From Chloroflexota bacterium (GTDB lineage: Bacteria > Chloroflexota > Chloroflexia > Thermomicrobiales > UBA6265), in assembly GCA_023392645.1 (NCBI GenBank), contig JAEVYR010000517.1, forward strand, positions 1 through 5,071: a stretch of 5,071 nt of DNA, given 5' to 3'. The notes beneath the pieces are model-generated. The model saw only the letters and a program-made list of their open reading frames with translations, did not search any database and was not told where the DNA came from. How positions within the stretch are numbered: position 1 is the first letter of the stretch; each line of letters opens with the position of its first letter. Shown one piece after another: positions 1 through 5,071 of this stretch. A program made the translations under genes and the position numbers.

Positions 1-722
1 CGCCGGCACAGCTCGTCGACACCGCGCCGGAGGACGAGGGCTATCCCGTCGACGGCCTGGTGTTGCAGGCGACCGTGCGCGACCTGCCCCGGCCGGAAGG
101 GCAGCCCCCCGCCGACGAGAAGTGGAATCTCGATTACGTCTGGATCCGTCGCGATGAGGCACGGGCGCTGGTGCCGGATCCGGCCGAGCTCGGCGCGAGC
201 CGCGCGTGGCCGGCAAACGTCGTCCGCCGGCTGGCGCGATTCCACCTGCGCGACTACGTCCGCGGCGAGCCGTTCAATTGGTCGGACGATGCGGTGCGCC
301 ATGCCGAGATCGCGTCGGAAATTGCCAGCGTCGACGGTGACGAGGTTCGGCTGGTCCTGGCCGGCTCCGTCAAGCTGGAAGCCGAGGTCGAGTGGGTCGC
401 GCCTGAGGACGGCGAGACGAAGCGCTACGACAACGGTTTCGACGCCAGGCTCTACGGCGAGGCGACGTGGGATCGCGGCCGCGAGGCGTTCACCGCGTTC
501 GAGCTGGTCGCGGCCGGGGATCGCTGGGGAACGAACCAGTACAACTTCCGCTACGACGATCTCGGTCCGGCACCGCTCGGCATCGCCTTCACGCTGGCCG
601 GAACGACGCCGAGCGACCGCACCGCGCCGCACTGCCTGCGAACGTGGCATGCCGGAGCGGGAACGGCGAAGCGGTCGAGCCGCGTCTCGGTGCCGGCGGA
701 GGAGTACTACGGCGACACGTAG
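1..722 (+). CDS. Conserved protein of unknown function, 3' part (5' end outside window)
   Basis: The frame is open from the first full codon at base 3 to a TAG at 720-722, giving 239 visible residues. A GTG at 60 could serve as a start, but the protein-like sequence continues unbroken upstream of it (ending PVDGLV), so the gene most likely begins outside the window. The visible part is soluble-looking, rich in acidic and aromatic residues, with no membrane segment. Recognisable blocks are WNLDYVWIRRDEA (visible residues 41-53), LARFHLRDYVRG (about 77-88) and a long conserved-looking C-terminal stretch from DRWGTNQYNF to LGIAFTLAG (about 173-200). From memory these resemble an uncharacterised family best represented in planctomycetes; that is unverified. 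The last 40 or so residues are less ordered. It faces the three minus-strand genes tail to tail, so it is probably not part of their unit. I assign no function. Confidence 0.8.
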   Translation, partial: PAQLVDTAPEDEGYPVDGLVLQATVRDLPRPEGQPPADEKWNLDYVWIRRDEARALVPDPAELGASRAWPANVVRRLARFHLRDYVRGEPFNWSDDAVRHAEIASEIASVDGDEVRLVLAGSVKLEAEVEWVAPEDGETKRYDNGFDARLYGEATWDRGREAFTAFELVAAGDRWGTNQYNFRYDDLGPAPLGIAFTLAGTTPSDRTAPHCLRTWHAGAGTAKRSSRVSVPAEEYYGDT

Positions 723-914
723 CGCGATGCGCGTAGTCATCGCGCGGCAGGGACGGAACTCCGCGATCCGAACGTTCGGTTCGCGGAGGTCCGCCCGGCG
801 TGCGGCGAGCGCACAACGGATGCGCCTCTCGCCCTGTACCCGTCATTTGGACGTGAGTTCGACCGAAATGCGCAACAGCGCACCGCCGTCGTGGCAGGTG
901 CGCGCGATCCTGCA
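723..914. other. Convergent intergenic region
   Basis: This gap lies between the stop codons of two genes that converge. I see no credible gene in it; open frames here are extensions of shadow frames. It holds the large palindrome at 751-796 and a small hairpin at 800-814 (GTGCG, five-base loop, CGCAC). The stretch 815-914 shows nothing beyond a weak five-base CATTT/AAATG pairing. Confidence 0.6.
751..796. terminator. Near-perfect palindrome between convergent genes, possible bidirectional terminator
   Basis: The core 754-793 is 40 bases centred between 773 and 774, with 18 of 20 base pairs matching. From outside in, the arms are CGGA/TCCG, an A-G mismatch, CTCCGCGA/TCGCGGAG, a T-T mismatch, then the perfect palindrome CCGAACGTTCGG. 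Two more G-C pairs extend it to 751-796 past an A-C mismatch. It starts 28 bases after the plus-strand stop and ends 118 bases short of the minus-strand stop, which suits a shared terminator. Neither side has a T-run, so it is not a textbook intrinsic terminator. A protein-binding palindrome or a dispersed repeat unit are alternatives. Confidence 0.4.
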
Positions 915-1994
915 TCACCCGGCGAGGCGGGTCTTCATCAGGTAGACCTGATACGGTCCGAACATCGACATCGTGAAGTAGATGTCGGGGCCGTCGTTCC
1001 ACTTCGGCAGCTGGTAGGGCGCGTAGAGCTGCGGGTATTCCTGCCCGGTGGCGACGACCCGCTCCTCGCTCCACGGCCCGGTGAGCGCATCGGCGGTGCG
1101 CAGCACGATCGCGTACTCGTCCCCGCTGAGATACATCATCACCCACGTGCCGTAGTGTTCGTTCCAGCGCACCGACAGCTCGCCGACCGCCGGCGGCACG
1201 ACGTACGCCGCCGCGGCGATGTCGCCTCCCCACGCCGCGCCGTCCCAGTACTCGTAGGCTCCCAGGTCGAGCAGGTCGCCCGGCGCGACTCGCGCCAGGT
1301 GCACCCCGCCGAGGCGCCCGCCGGGGATGCCGAACAGGTACAGCGTGCCCTCGTGCTCGGTGATGGCGACCTGGCCGAAGTTGCTGTCGCCGGGCCACGT
1401 CGCCTCCGGATCGACCGTCCACGTCTCGCCAAGATCGTCGCAATACGCGAACCCGGAGGAACCGAGATCCCACTGGCCGGGCGCGCCCCAGTGGACCACC
1501 TGCATGTAGTGCAGGAAGAGCCGGTCCTCCACGGCGACGCCGTAGGTGGGGATGATCGTCACCTCCGGTCCCTCGACCGCCTGCTGGGGGATCAGCGCCT
1601 TCGCGATGCCGGTGTCGTCGGTGATCATCCGGTCAAACGTCAGGCCGTCGCTCGGGTCCTGGTCGGTGGAGATCACGGCGGCGACGTTGCTGCGCCAGAT
1701 CGTGTCGTACTTCGCGAAGGTGTCGCCGAACACCATGTACATGTCATCGCCGTGCAGGAAGGTGTGGCCGAGGTCGGTGCCGCAGACCTTGTAGTCCTCG
1801 CAGGTCGGGTTGATCGACTCGTCGGCGGGACCGGTGAGCTGCGCGATCACCTCCGCGTGGAGCCGGGCCGGCTCCGTGACCGGGGAGGCCGCTGGAGTCG
1901 CCTGGGCGCGGGTGGTTGCCGGCAGCAGCGCGGTGGTGGCCAGAGCCGGCAGGGCGGCGAGGCGGGAGCGGGTGCTGATCGGTCGAAGTCGCAT
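915..1994 (-). CDS. Secreted DUF4185 family protein, possible GH183-like arabinan hydrolase
   Basis: A protein of 359 residues. The ATG at 1994 is chosen because GGAGG lies six bases upstream and a signal peptide begins exactly there; the frame is open to 2153, but that extension crosses a repeat and does not look like protein. Residues 1-32 form the signal: arginine-rich start (R2, R4, R9, R11), hydrophobic core 12-26, and a likely cut after A32 (RAQA). There is no lipobox cysteine or twin arginine. A TPAASPVTEP linker follows, then one domain to the end. DUF4185 motifs seen in order: GTDLG (72-76), GDTF (90-93), RSNV (101-104), EVTIIPT (144-150), HWG (168-170), FGQVA (206-210), GRLGG (226-230), YEYW (247-250), GELSVRWN (271-278) and LTGPWS (304-309). 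This family has a beta-propeller-like fold; some members, classed GH183, are endo-acting D-arabinofuranases. C65 and C71 could form a disulfide. It is the last gene of the minus-strand series, behind a sugar kinase and isomerase. Family assignment is firm; substrate is inferred. Confidence 0.92.
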   Translation of the reverse strand: MRLRPISTRSRLAALPALATTALLPATTRAQATPAASPVTEPARLHAEVIAQLTGPADESINPTCEDYKVCGTDLGHTFLHGDDMYMVFGDTFAKYDTIWRSNVAAVISTDQDPSDGLTFDRMITDDTGIAKALIPQQAVEGPEVTIIPTYGVAVEDRLFLHYMQVVHWGAPGQWDLGSSGFAYCDDLGETWTVDPEATWPGDSNFGQVAITEHEGTLYLFGIPGGRLGGVHLARVAPGDLLDLGAYEYWDGAAWGGDIAAAAYVVPPAVGELSVRWNEHYGTWVMMYLSGDEYAIVLRTADALTGPWSEERVVATGQEYPQLYAPYQLPKWNDGPDIYFTMSMFGPYQVYLMKTRLAG

Positions 1995-2000
1995 GGTGTT

Positions 2001-2005
2001 CCTCC
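2001..2005 (-). promoter_or_regulatory. Ribosome binding site of the DUF4185 gene
   Basis: On the minus strand GGAGG sits six bases before the ATG at 1994. This strong match to the 16S rRNA tail decides the start, ruling out the longer reading from 2153. Confidence 0.8.
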
Positions 2006-2050
2006 AATGTGTGTCGGCCACATCCGGTGGGCCCGCCCCGTCATGGACGA

Positions 2051-2066
2051 AAGGTTCGACAACCTT
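2051..2066. promoter_or_regulatory. Short palindrome upstream of the DUF4185 gene, possible operator
   Basis: AAGGTT, spacer CGAC, AACCTT: a perfect six-base inverted repeat 57-72 bases before the ATG at 1994 and just outside the repeat element at 2075-2198. The position suits an operator or a leader hairpin. I could not identify convincing -35/-10 boxes around it, so the role is a guess. Confidence 0.3.
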
Positions 2067-2074
2067 GAAACGGA

Positions 2075-2198
2075 TGTCATTTCGACCGGAGTGCCCGCAG
2101 GGCACGGAGCGGAGAAATCTCCGGCGCTCGGGGCGTCGGTGCTCTTCGCGCAAGAGATTTCTCGACTTCGCGGCTGCGCCGCTCCGCTCGAAATGACA
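2075..2198. repeat. MITE/BIME-like element with perfect 11-base terminal inverted repeats
   Basis: The ends are TGTCATTTCGA (2075-2085) and its exact complement TCGAAATGACA (2188-2198), 124 bases in all. A second inverted pair lies inside: GAGAAATCTC (2112-2121) against GAGATTTCTC (2154-2163). Each arm also carries its own hairpin: GTGCCC-GCA-GGGCAC at 2091-2105 on the left and GCGGC-TGC-GCCGC at 2170-2182 on the right. The two arms, read inward, share the layout terminal repeat, GC-rich hairpin, GAGAAATCTC. It has no coding capacity and no clear target duplication at its edges. The motif resembles dispersed non-coding repeats common in GC-rich genomes, from memory. It fills about half of the gap between the kinase and DUF4185 genes. 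Confidence 0.75.
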
Positions 2199-2249
2199 GC
2201 GAGTTGCTGAGGTCGAGGATCGGCGCTGGCCCGGGCCAGCTGGTTGGGG

Positions 2250-3800
2250 TCACTCCGCCGCATCCAGCCCGCTGCCGAGGCGCGCGAGCGCGTGCAGGTC
2301 GTCGCGGGCATGCTCGTAGAGATTCCGGTAGACGCGGTGCCCCGCGTCGTAGCGGTCGCGCGTATCCGGGTTCGGTTCCATCACCTCGGCGACACGAACC
2401 CACGACGCCGAAAGCGCGTCGATCCCCGGCACGATGCCGGTCGCCAGCCCGGCGAGGAAGGCATCGCCGTAGGATGCGCCGACGGTGCGCTCGGGCACGA
2501 TCTGCGGCTCTCCCGTGACGTCGGAGACGATCTGGAGCCACAGACGGTTGCCCGCGCCGCCGCCGACGGCGACGAGGCGCTGCGGCTCCGCGCCCATCTC
2601 GCGCAGCGCCTCCAGGTTATGCCGCACGCCGTGCGCCGTGCCCTCCAGCAGCGCGCGGTAGACGTGCGCGCGCGTGTGCGAGAGGGTCAGCCCGGCGATC
2701 ACGCCGCGCGCGTCCGGATCGTTGATCGGCGTGCGCTCGCCGGCGAAGTAGGGGAGGCAGATCAGGCCGTCCGACCCGGCCGGGATCGCCGCCGCCTGCT
2801 CGGCCAGCGCCGCGTAGGCGTTCGGCCCGCCCCCGGCCTCGGCCGTCATCTCCGCCGCGCCGAACTCGTCGCGGAACCAGCGCGTGAGCGCGCCGCTGGT
2901 CGCCATGCCGGCGGCGATGTCGTAGCTGCCGGGGAGCACGTAGCCGGTCGCCCACATGCGCGGGTCGGGGATCGGCCGGTCGGTGACGAGGATGAAGAAC
3001 ATCGTCGTGCCGTACATCACCATCAGGTCGCCGGGATCGACCACGCCGACGCTGAGCGCCTCGGCGGCCGCGTCGACGGTGCCGGCGGTCACCGGCGTCC
3101 CCGCCGCCAGGCCCGTTTCCTCGGCGGCACGCGCCGTCACCTCGCCGGCGATCTCGGTCGACCAGCGCAGCTCCGGCAGCTTGTCCAGCTCGACGATCGG
3201 CTCGGCGAAGCGGTCGTCCCATTCCAGCGTCGCGATGTCGACGAGCGGGTTGAAGTGCGCGCCGGTGTGCCGGTCGATCACGTACTCGCCGGTGAGCCGG
3301 TGGATCAGGTAGGAGCTGGCGGTGAGGATCTTGTGGGTCTTCGCGTACACCTCCGGGTCGTTGCGCTTCAGCCAGAGGATCTTCGGCCCCATCGCCTGGG
3401 AGGTCAGCGCCATGCCGCCGAGGTCGAAGATCGCGTCCGCGCCGAAATGGTCGTTGAGCCAGTCGATCTCCGCCGTGGCGCGGGTGTCGATGCCGTAGAG
3501 CACGCCGGGGCGCAGCGGGCGGCCATCGGCGTCGACCGGCAGCATGCAGGGCCCGATCGCGCTGACGGCGACCCCGCCGATGTCGTCGCCGGTGACCTTG
3601 CCGCTCAGGAGCGCGCGACAAATCTCGACGAAGCCGTTCCACCAGACCGCGTCGGCGTCCTGCTCGGCCCAGCCGGGTTTCGTCAGGCTGAGATCGTGTT
3701 CGACGACGTGGCTGGCGAGGACGTTGCCCTCCGGGTCGCAGAGGACGCCTTTCGCGCTGTAGGTACCGATGTCGACGCCGATCAGCAGGTTGCCTGGCAT
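2250..3800 (-). CDS. FGGY-family carbohydrate kinase, xylulokinase-like
   Basis: A 516-residue cytoplasmic sugar kinase, normal length for the family, that should transfer phosphate from ATP to a ketose or similar sugar. The ATG at 3800 is chosen because the family's N-terminal strand starts there (MPGNLLIGVDIGT) and AGGA lies ten bases upstream; the open frame to 3950 runs into a hairpin repeat and looks non-coding. Seen in order: phosphate-1 loop DIGTYSAKG (10-18), the PGWAEQD segment (42-48), YGIDTRA (102-108), AGTVDAAAEA (239-248) with D243 as the expected catalytic base, phosphate-2 region YGTT (263-266), PYFAGERTP (350-358), the second FGGY signature GVIAGLTLSHTRAH...RALLEG (366-387), and the adenosine motif GGGAGN (413-418). 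Where E. coli XylB has GQMHG, this protein has SAIGPCM (80-86), so xylulose is not assured; it may belong to the Rhodospirillum-type xylulokinase-like subgroup. Its upstream neighbour is a sugar isomerase, which fits a ketose substrate such as xylulose, ribulose or fuculose. Confidence 0.93.
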   Translation of the reverse strand: MPGNLLIGVDIGTYSAKGVLCDPEGNVLASHVVEHDLSLTKPGWAEQDADAVWWNGFVEICRALLSGKVTGDDIGGVAVSAIGPCMLPVDADGRPLRPGVLYGIDTRATAEIDWLNDHFGADAIFDLGGMALTSQAMGPKILWLKRNDPEVYAKTHKILTASSYLIHRLTGEYVIDRHTGAHFNPLVDIATLEWDDRFAEPIVELDKLPELRWSTEIAGEVTARAAEETGLAAGTPVTAGTVDAAAEALSVGVVDPGDLMVMYGTTMFFILVTDRPIPDPRMWATGYVLPGSYDIAAGMATSGALTRWFRDEFGAAEMTAEAGGGPNAYAALAEQAAAIPAGSDGLICLPYFAGERTPINDPDARGVIAGLTLSHTRAHVYRALLEGTAHGVRHNLEALREMGAEPQRLVAVGGGAGNRLWLQIVSDVTGEPQIVPERTVGASYGDAFLAGLATGIVPGIDALSASWVRVAEVMEPNPDTRDRYDAGHRVYRNLYEHARDDLHALARLGSGLDAAE

Positions 3801-3810
3801 GTCGCGATCT

Positions 3811-3817
3811 TCCTCTC
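3811..3817 (-). promoter_or_regulatory. Ribosome binding site of the FGGY kinase gene
   Basis: On the minus strand GAGAGGA ends ten bases before the ATG at 3800. Spacing is slightly long and the match is only moderate, but it supports this start over any upstream one. Confidence 0.5.
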
Positions 3818-3824
3818 TCGTAGC

Positions 3825-3841
3825 GCCGGCCCTGTGCCGGC
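3825..3841 (-). other. GC-rich hairpin in the kinase leader
   Basis: GCCGGC, loop of five, GCCGGC, 25-41 bases before the kinase ATG. It could form a six-pair stem in the leader just upstream of the ribosome site. Given the base composition, such a stem may be chance. Confidence 0.25.
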
Positions 3842-3857
3842 CGGCCGTCGCGGATGC

Positions 3858-3884
3858 TTGGTCCAGCCGGCGTGCAGCGACCAA
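3858..3884. promoter_or_regulatory. Spaced inverted repeat upstream of the kinase gene
   Basis: TTGGTC (3858-3863) and GACCAA (3879-3884) are exact complements separated by 15 bases, 58-84 bases before the kinase ATG. Half-sites of this kind can be operators, but the spacing matches no regulator family that I can name and the promoter is not evident. Confidence 0.2.
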
Positions 3885-3889
3885 ATCTG

Positions 3890-3966
3890 GTAGGCCCGCC
3901 CCTCCGTGGGCGGGCTTGCGCGTTGACGTCATCGAAGATTGCCCGGGCACGGAGACCCGGGCCTAC
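3890..3966. repeat. Head-to-head pair of REP-like hairpin units
   Basis: Two 26-base units lie in opposite orientation, 3890-3915 and 3941-3966, with 25 bases between them. Each begins, on its own strand, with GTAGGCCCG and has a central CTCCGTG. Unit 1 forms an eight-pair stem GCCCGCCC/GGGCGGGC around the loop CTCCGT. Unit 2 (minus strand) forms a seven-pair stem GCCCGGG/CCCGGGC around a similar loop. The CC/GG pairs of unit 1's stem are GG/CC in unit 2, so the two differ by paired changes that keep the stem. This architecture is typical of REP doublets (BIMEs). It sits between the isomerase and kinase genes. Confidence 0.7.
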
Positions 3967-3971
3967 CGGGT

Positions 3972-3990
3972 GACGGCATTGCATGCCGTC
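3972..3990. repeat. Eight-pair hairpin
   Basis: GACGGCAT, loop TGC, ATGCCGTC: a perfect eight-pair stem with a three-base loop, six bases to the right of the REP-like pair. Read on the plus strand it is followed by only three Ts; on the minus strand, where the genes lie, there is no T-run. It may help end isomerase transcripts or belong to the repeat cluster. Confidence 0.45.
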
Positions 3991-3996
3991 TTTACT

Positions 3997-4019
3997 GGCC
4001 GCCACAGGGGCGGCACTAC
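3997..4019. repeat. Degenerate third REP-like unit, downstream of the isomerase stop
   Basis: GCCGCC (3998-4003) pairs with GGCGGC (4009-4014) around a five-base loop, followed by ACTAC. Stem, short loop and a trailing CTAC match the layout of unit 2 at 3941-3966 in the same orientation, though the sequence is diverged. It lies 14 bases beyond the isomerase stop in the direction of transcription, so it could also act as a weak terminator or 3' end protector; no T-run follows. Confidence 0.4.
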
Positions 4020-4032
4020 GCCGGGGTTCGCG

Positions 4033-5071
4033 TCAACTCGTCAGGCCGTTGTCCGTCCCGCAGAGGTGAACCGTCACACCCAGCCCCTGCATCATCGCGA
4101 CCTTCGTCGCCAGCGCCGCGTTGGCCGTCTCCGCATCGGGCGCGTAGGCGACCTGGACGTGGTTGGCGCGATGGCGCGCCATCATCTGGTCGCGCGTGAC
4201 GCCGTAGAGCACCGCGTTCATCATCGGCCAGGTCGGGTCGGTCGAGGCCCAGCGCCGCGCGACCTCCGCGTCGGAGAGCGCCACCGCCGCGCCGCGGCCG
4301 ATATCCATGTGCAGCGCGTCGCCCTCGACGAAGACCCGGCTCCAGACGATCTCGCCGGGCTTGCTGACGCCCTTGAGCGTGCCGCCGCCCTTGTGGAAGA
4401 ACATGGCCGGCTGTCGCTCGCTGGTGGCGCCGCGGTAGCCATCGGCGAAGTGGTTCGCCGGGACCGCGCCGGAGATCATGAAGAGCCAGACGAAATCGTC
4501 GATCTCGCCGCCGACGTGCTCGCCCCAGCGCACGTCGTGGAGCGTCGTCTCCGGCGCCAGCTCCATCGCCGTCCAGATCCGGTTGGTCACCAGCGCGTCG
4601 AGTGCGGCGCCTTCGTCCACTTCGTTGAAGTGGGGCAGCGCCTGCCCCTCGTAGAGCACGTCGCCCGTGTCGGCGTGGCGCACCGGGGGGCGATCGACGT
4701 TGTTGAGCAGCCCTTCGACCAGGTCCGATGCTGGGGTGAGATCCTTCAACCCCTGCTGGTACTGGATGCCGATCGCGGCGCAGCCGTAGGCGTCGGCGAT
4801 GCGCACGGCGGCGATGTACATCCGGAACTGCTCGAGCAGCTGCTCGTCGGTGAGGTCGGTGGCGGGATCCGGACCGGTGACGAAGGTCATGCCGGCGGCG
4901 TCGAGCCAGTCGCGCACCGCCTGGGCGTCGTCGGCCGAGACCTCGAGCATCGCGGCGTAGAGCGCGGACTGCGAGAGACGCTCCTTGTAGACGCCGGTGG
5001 GATGCAGCAGGTGATCGGGGATGATGGCGTTGTACATCCCCATGCAGCCCTCGTCGAAGACGCCGATGATC
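4033..5071 (-). CDS. L-fucose/L-arabinose isomerase family protein (N-terminal part outside window)
   Basis: 345 residues are visible, ending at a TGA (4033-4035). The ATG at 5043 is not the true start: the frame continues upstream as IIGVFDEGC and joins MGMYNAIIPD, a block that belongs together in this family, so the N-terminal part lies beyond base 5071. Members are cytoplasmic, metal-dependent aldose-ketose isomerases of about 470 or more residues in this subtype, an estimate from memory. Numbering from that ATG, visible blocks are GMYNAIIPD (2-10), GVYKERLSQSALY (17-29), YGCAAIGIQYQQGLKDL (86-102), ALPHFNEVDEG (135-145), FHKGGGTLKG (216-225) and HRANHVQVAY (291-300). The acidic residues in FDEG and FNEVDEG, and a histidine in the HRANH segment, are candidate metal ligands by analogy with FucI and AraA. 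The C-terminus LCGTDNGLTS looks complete. Followed by the kinase gene on the same strand, it likely supplies the ketose the kinase uses. The exact sugar (L-fucose, D-arabinose or other) cannot be told. Confidence 0.85.
   Translation of the reverse strand, partial: IIGVFDEGCMGMYNAIIPDHLLHPTGVYKERLSQSALYAAMLEVSADDAQAVRDWLDAAGMTFVTGPDPATDLTDEQLLEQFRMYIAAVRIADAYGCAAIGIQYQQGLKDLTPASDLVEGLLNNVDRPPVRHADTGDVLYEGQALPHFNEVDEGAALDALVTNRIWTAMELAPETTLHDVRWGEHVGGEIDDFVWLFMISGAVPANHFADGYRGATSERQPAMFFHKGGGTLKGVSKPGEIVWSRVFVEGDALHMDIGRGAAVALSDAEVARRWASTDPTWPMMNAVLYGVTRDQMMARHRANHVQVAYAPDAETANAALATKVAMMQGLGVTVHLCGTDNGLTS

Noticed and set aside
842..870. CATTT/AAATG inverted pair, considered as a remnant of the TGTCATTTCGA element
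   Set aside because: Only five bases pair and the inner GAGAAATCTC and hairpin modules are missing, so chance is as likely.
154..945. Plus-strand open frame overlapping the first gene
   Set aside because: Extremely rich in Arg and Ser, a usual sign of an out-of-frame reading of GC-rich coding DNA; the frame from base 3 is clearly the real one.
589..1473. Minus-strand open frame spanning the convergent gap
   Set aside because: It overlaps two well-supported genes in the wrong frame and is Arg/Gly-rich without domain features.
1995..2153. 53-residue N-terminal extension of the DUF4185 reading frame
   Set aside because: It overlaps the repeat element, has no ribosome site and would put the signal peptide inside the protein; the ATG at 1994 has a strong GGAGG.
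891..2210. Long plus-strand open frame opposite the DUF4185 gene (439 codons)
   Set aside because: Composition is typical of a high-GC antisense shadow, and it runs through the repeat element.
2244..3893. Long plus-strand open frame opposite the kinase (549 codons)
   Set aside because: It is the antisense of a clear FGGY kinase in a GC-rich genome; its translation is Arg/Val/Asp-rich without recognisable motifs.
3801..3950. 50-residue N-terminal extension of the kinase reading frame
   Set aside because: It passes through the REP-like hairpin unit and precedes the conserved FGGY N-terminus; nothing in it looks like protein.
5041..5043. ATG considered as the isomerase start
   Set aside because: The upstream codons encode a conserved FDEGC block continuous with the protein, and no ribosome site precedes this ATG.

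Overview
This is a GC-rich window with four protein-coding genes and unusually structured intergenic DNA. High GC, codons ending mostly in G or C, and a short Thr/Pro/Ala/Ser stretch (TPAASPVTEP) right after a signal peptide suggest a Chloroflexota bacterium of the Thermomicrobia/Sphaerobacter type. This is an inference from style; no taxonomic marker gene is present.

Layout: a plus-strand gene for a conserved uncharacterised protein runs in from the left edge and stops at 722. It converges on three minus-strand genes. In transcription order these are an L-fucose/L-arabinose-isomerase-type sugar isomerase (4033 to beyond the right edge, start not in the window), an FGGY-family sugar kinase (2250-3800) and a secreted DUF4185 protein (915-1994). 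Most DUF4185 proteins are uncharacterised, but some have been shown to be endo-D-arabinofuranases (family GH183).

How the genes may work together: isomerase plus FGGY kinase is the standard pair that turns an aldose into a ketose and then a ketose phosphate. Fucose-isomerase-type enzymes commonly also accept D-arabinose, giving D-ribulose. With a secreted GH183-like protein alongside, the three could be a small D-arabinan/D-arabinose module: cut outside, isomerise and phosphorylate inside. This is a hypothesis. No transporter, regulator or exo-enzyme is visible, and the genes are separated by gaps of 232 and 255 bases, so one transcript is not assured.

All three full intergenic gaps carry distinct inverted-repeat structures. 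Gap 723-914, between the convergent genes, has a near-perfect 40-base palindrome. Gap 1995-2249 has a 124-base element with perfect 11-base terminal inverted repeats and nested hairpins, plus a short palindrome near the DUF4185 start. Gap 3801-4032 has a head-to-head pair of 26-base hairpin units whose stems differ by compensatory changes, plus two more hairpins. These look like dispersed palindromic repeat families (REP/MITE-like), but a copy count elsewhere in the genome is needed to prove it. No RNA gene, CRISPR array or transposase gene was seen.
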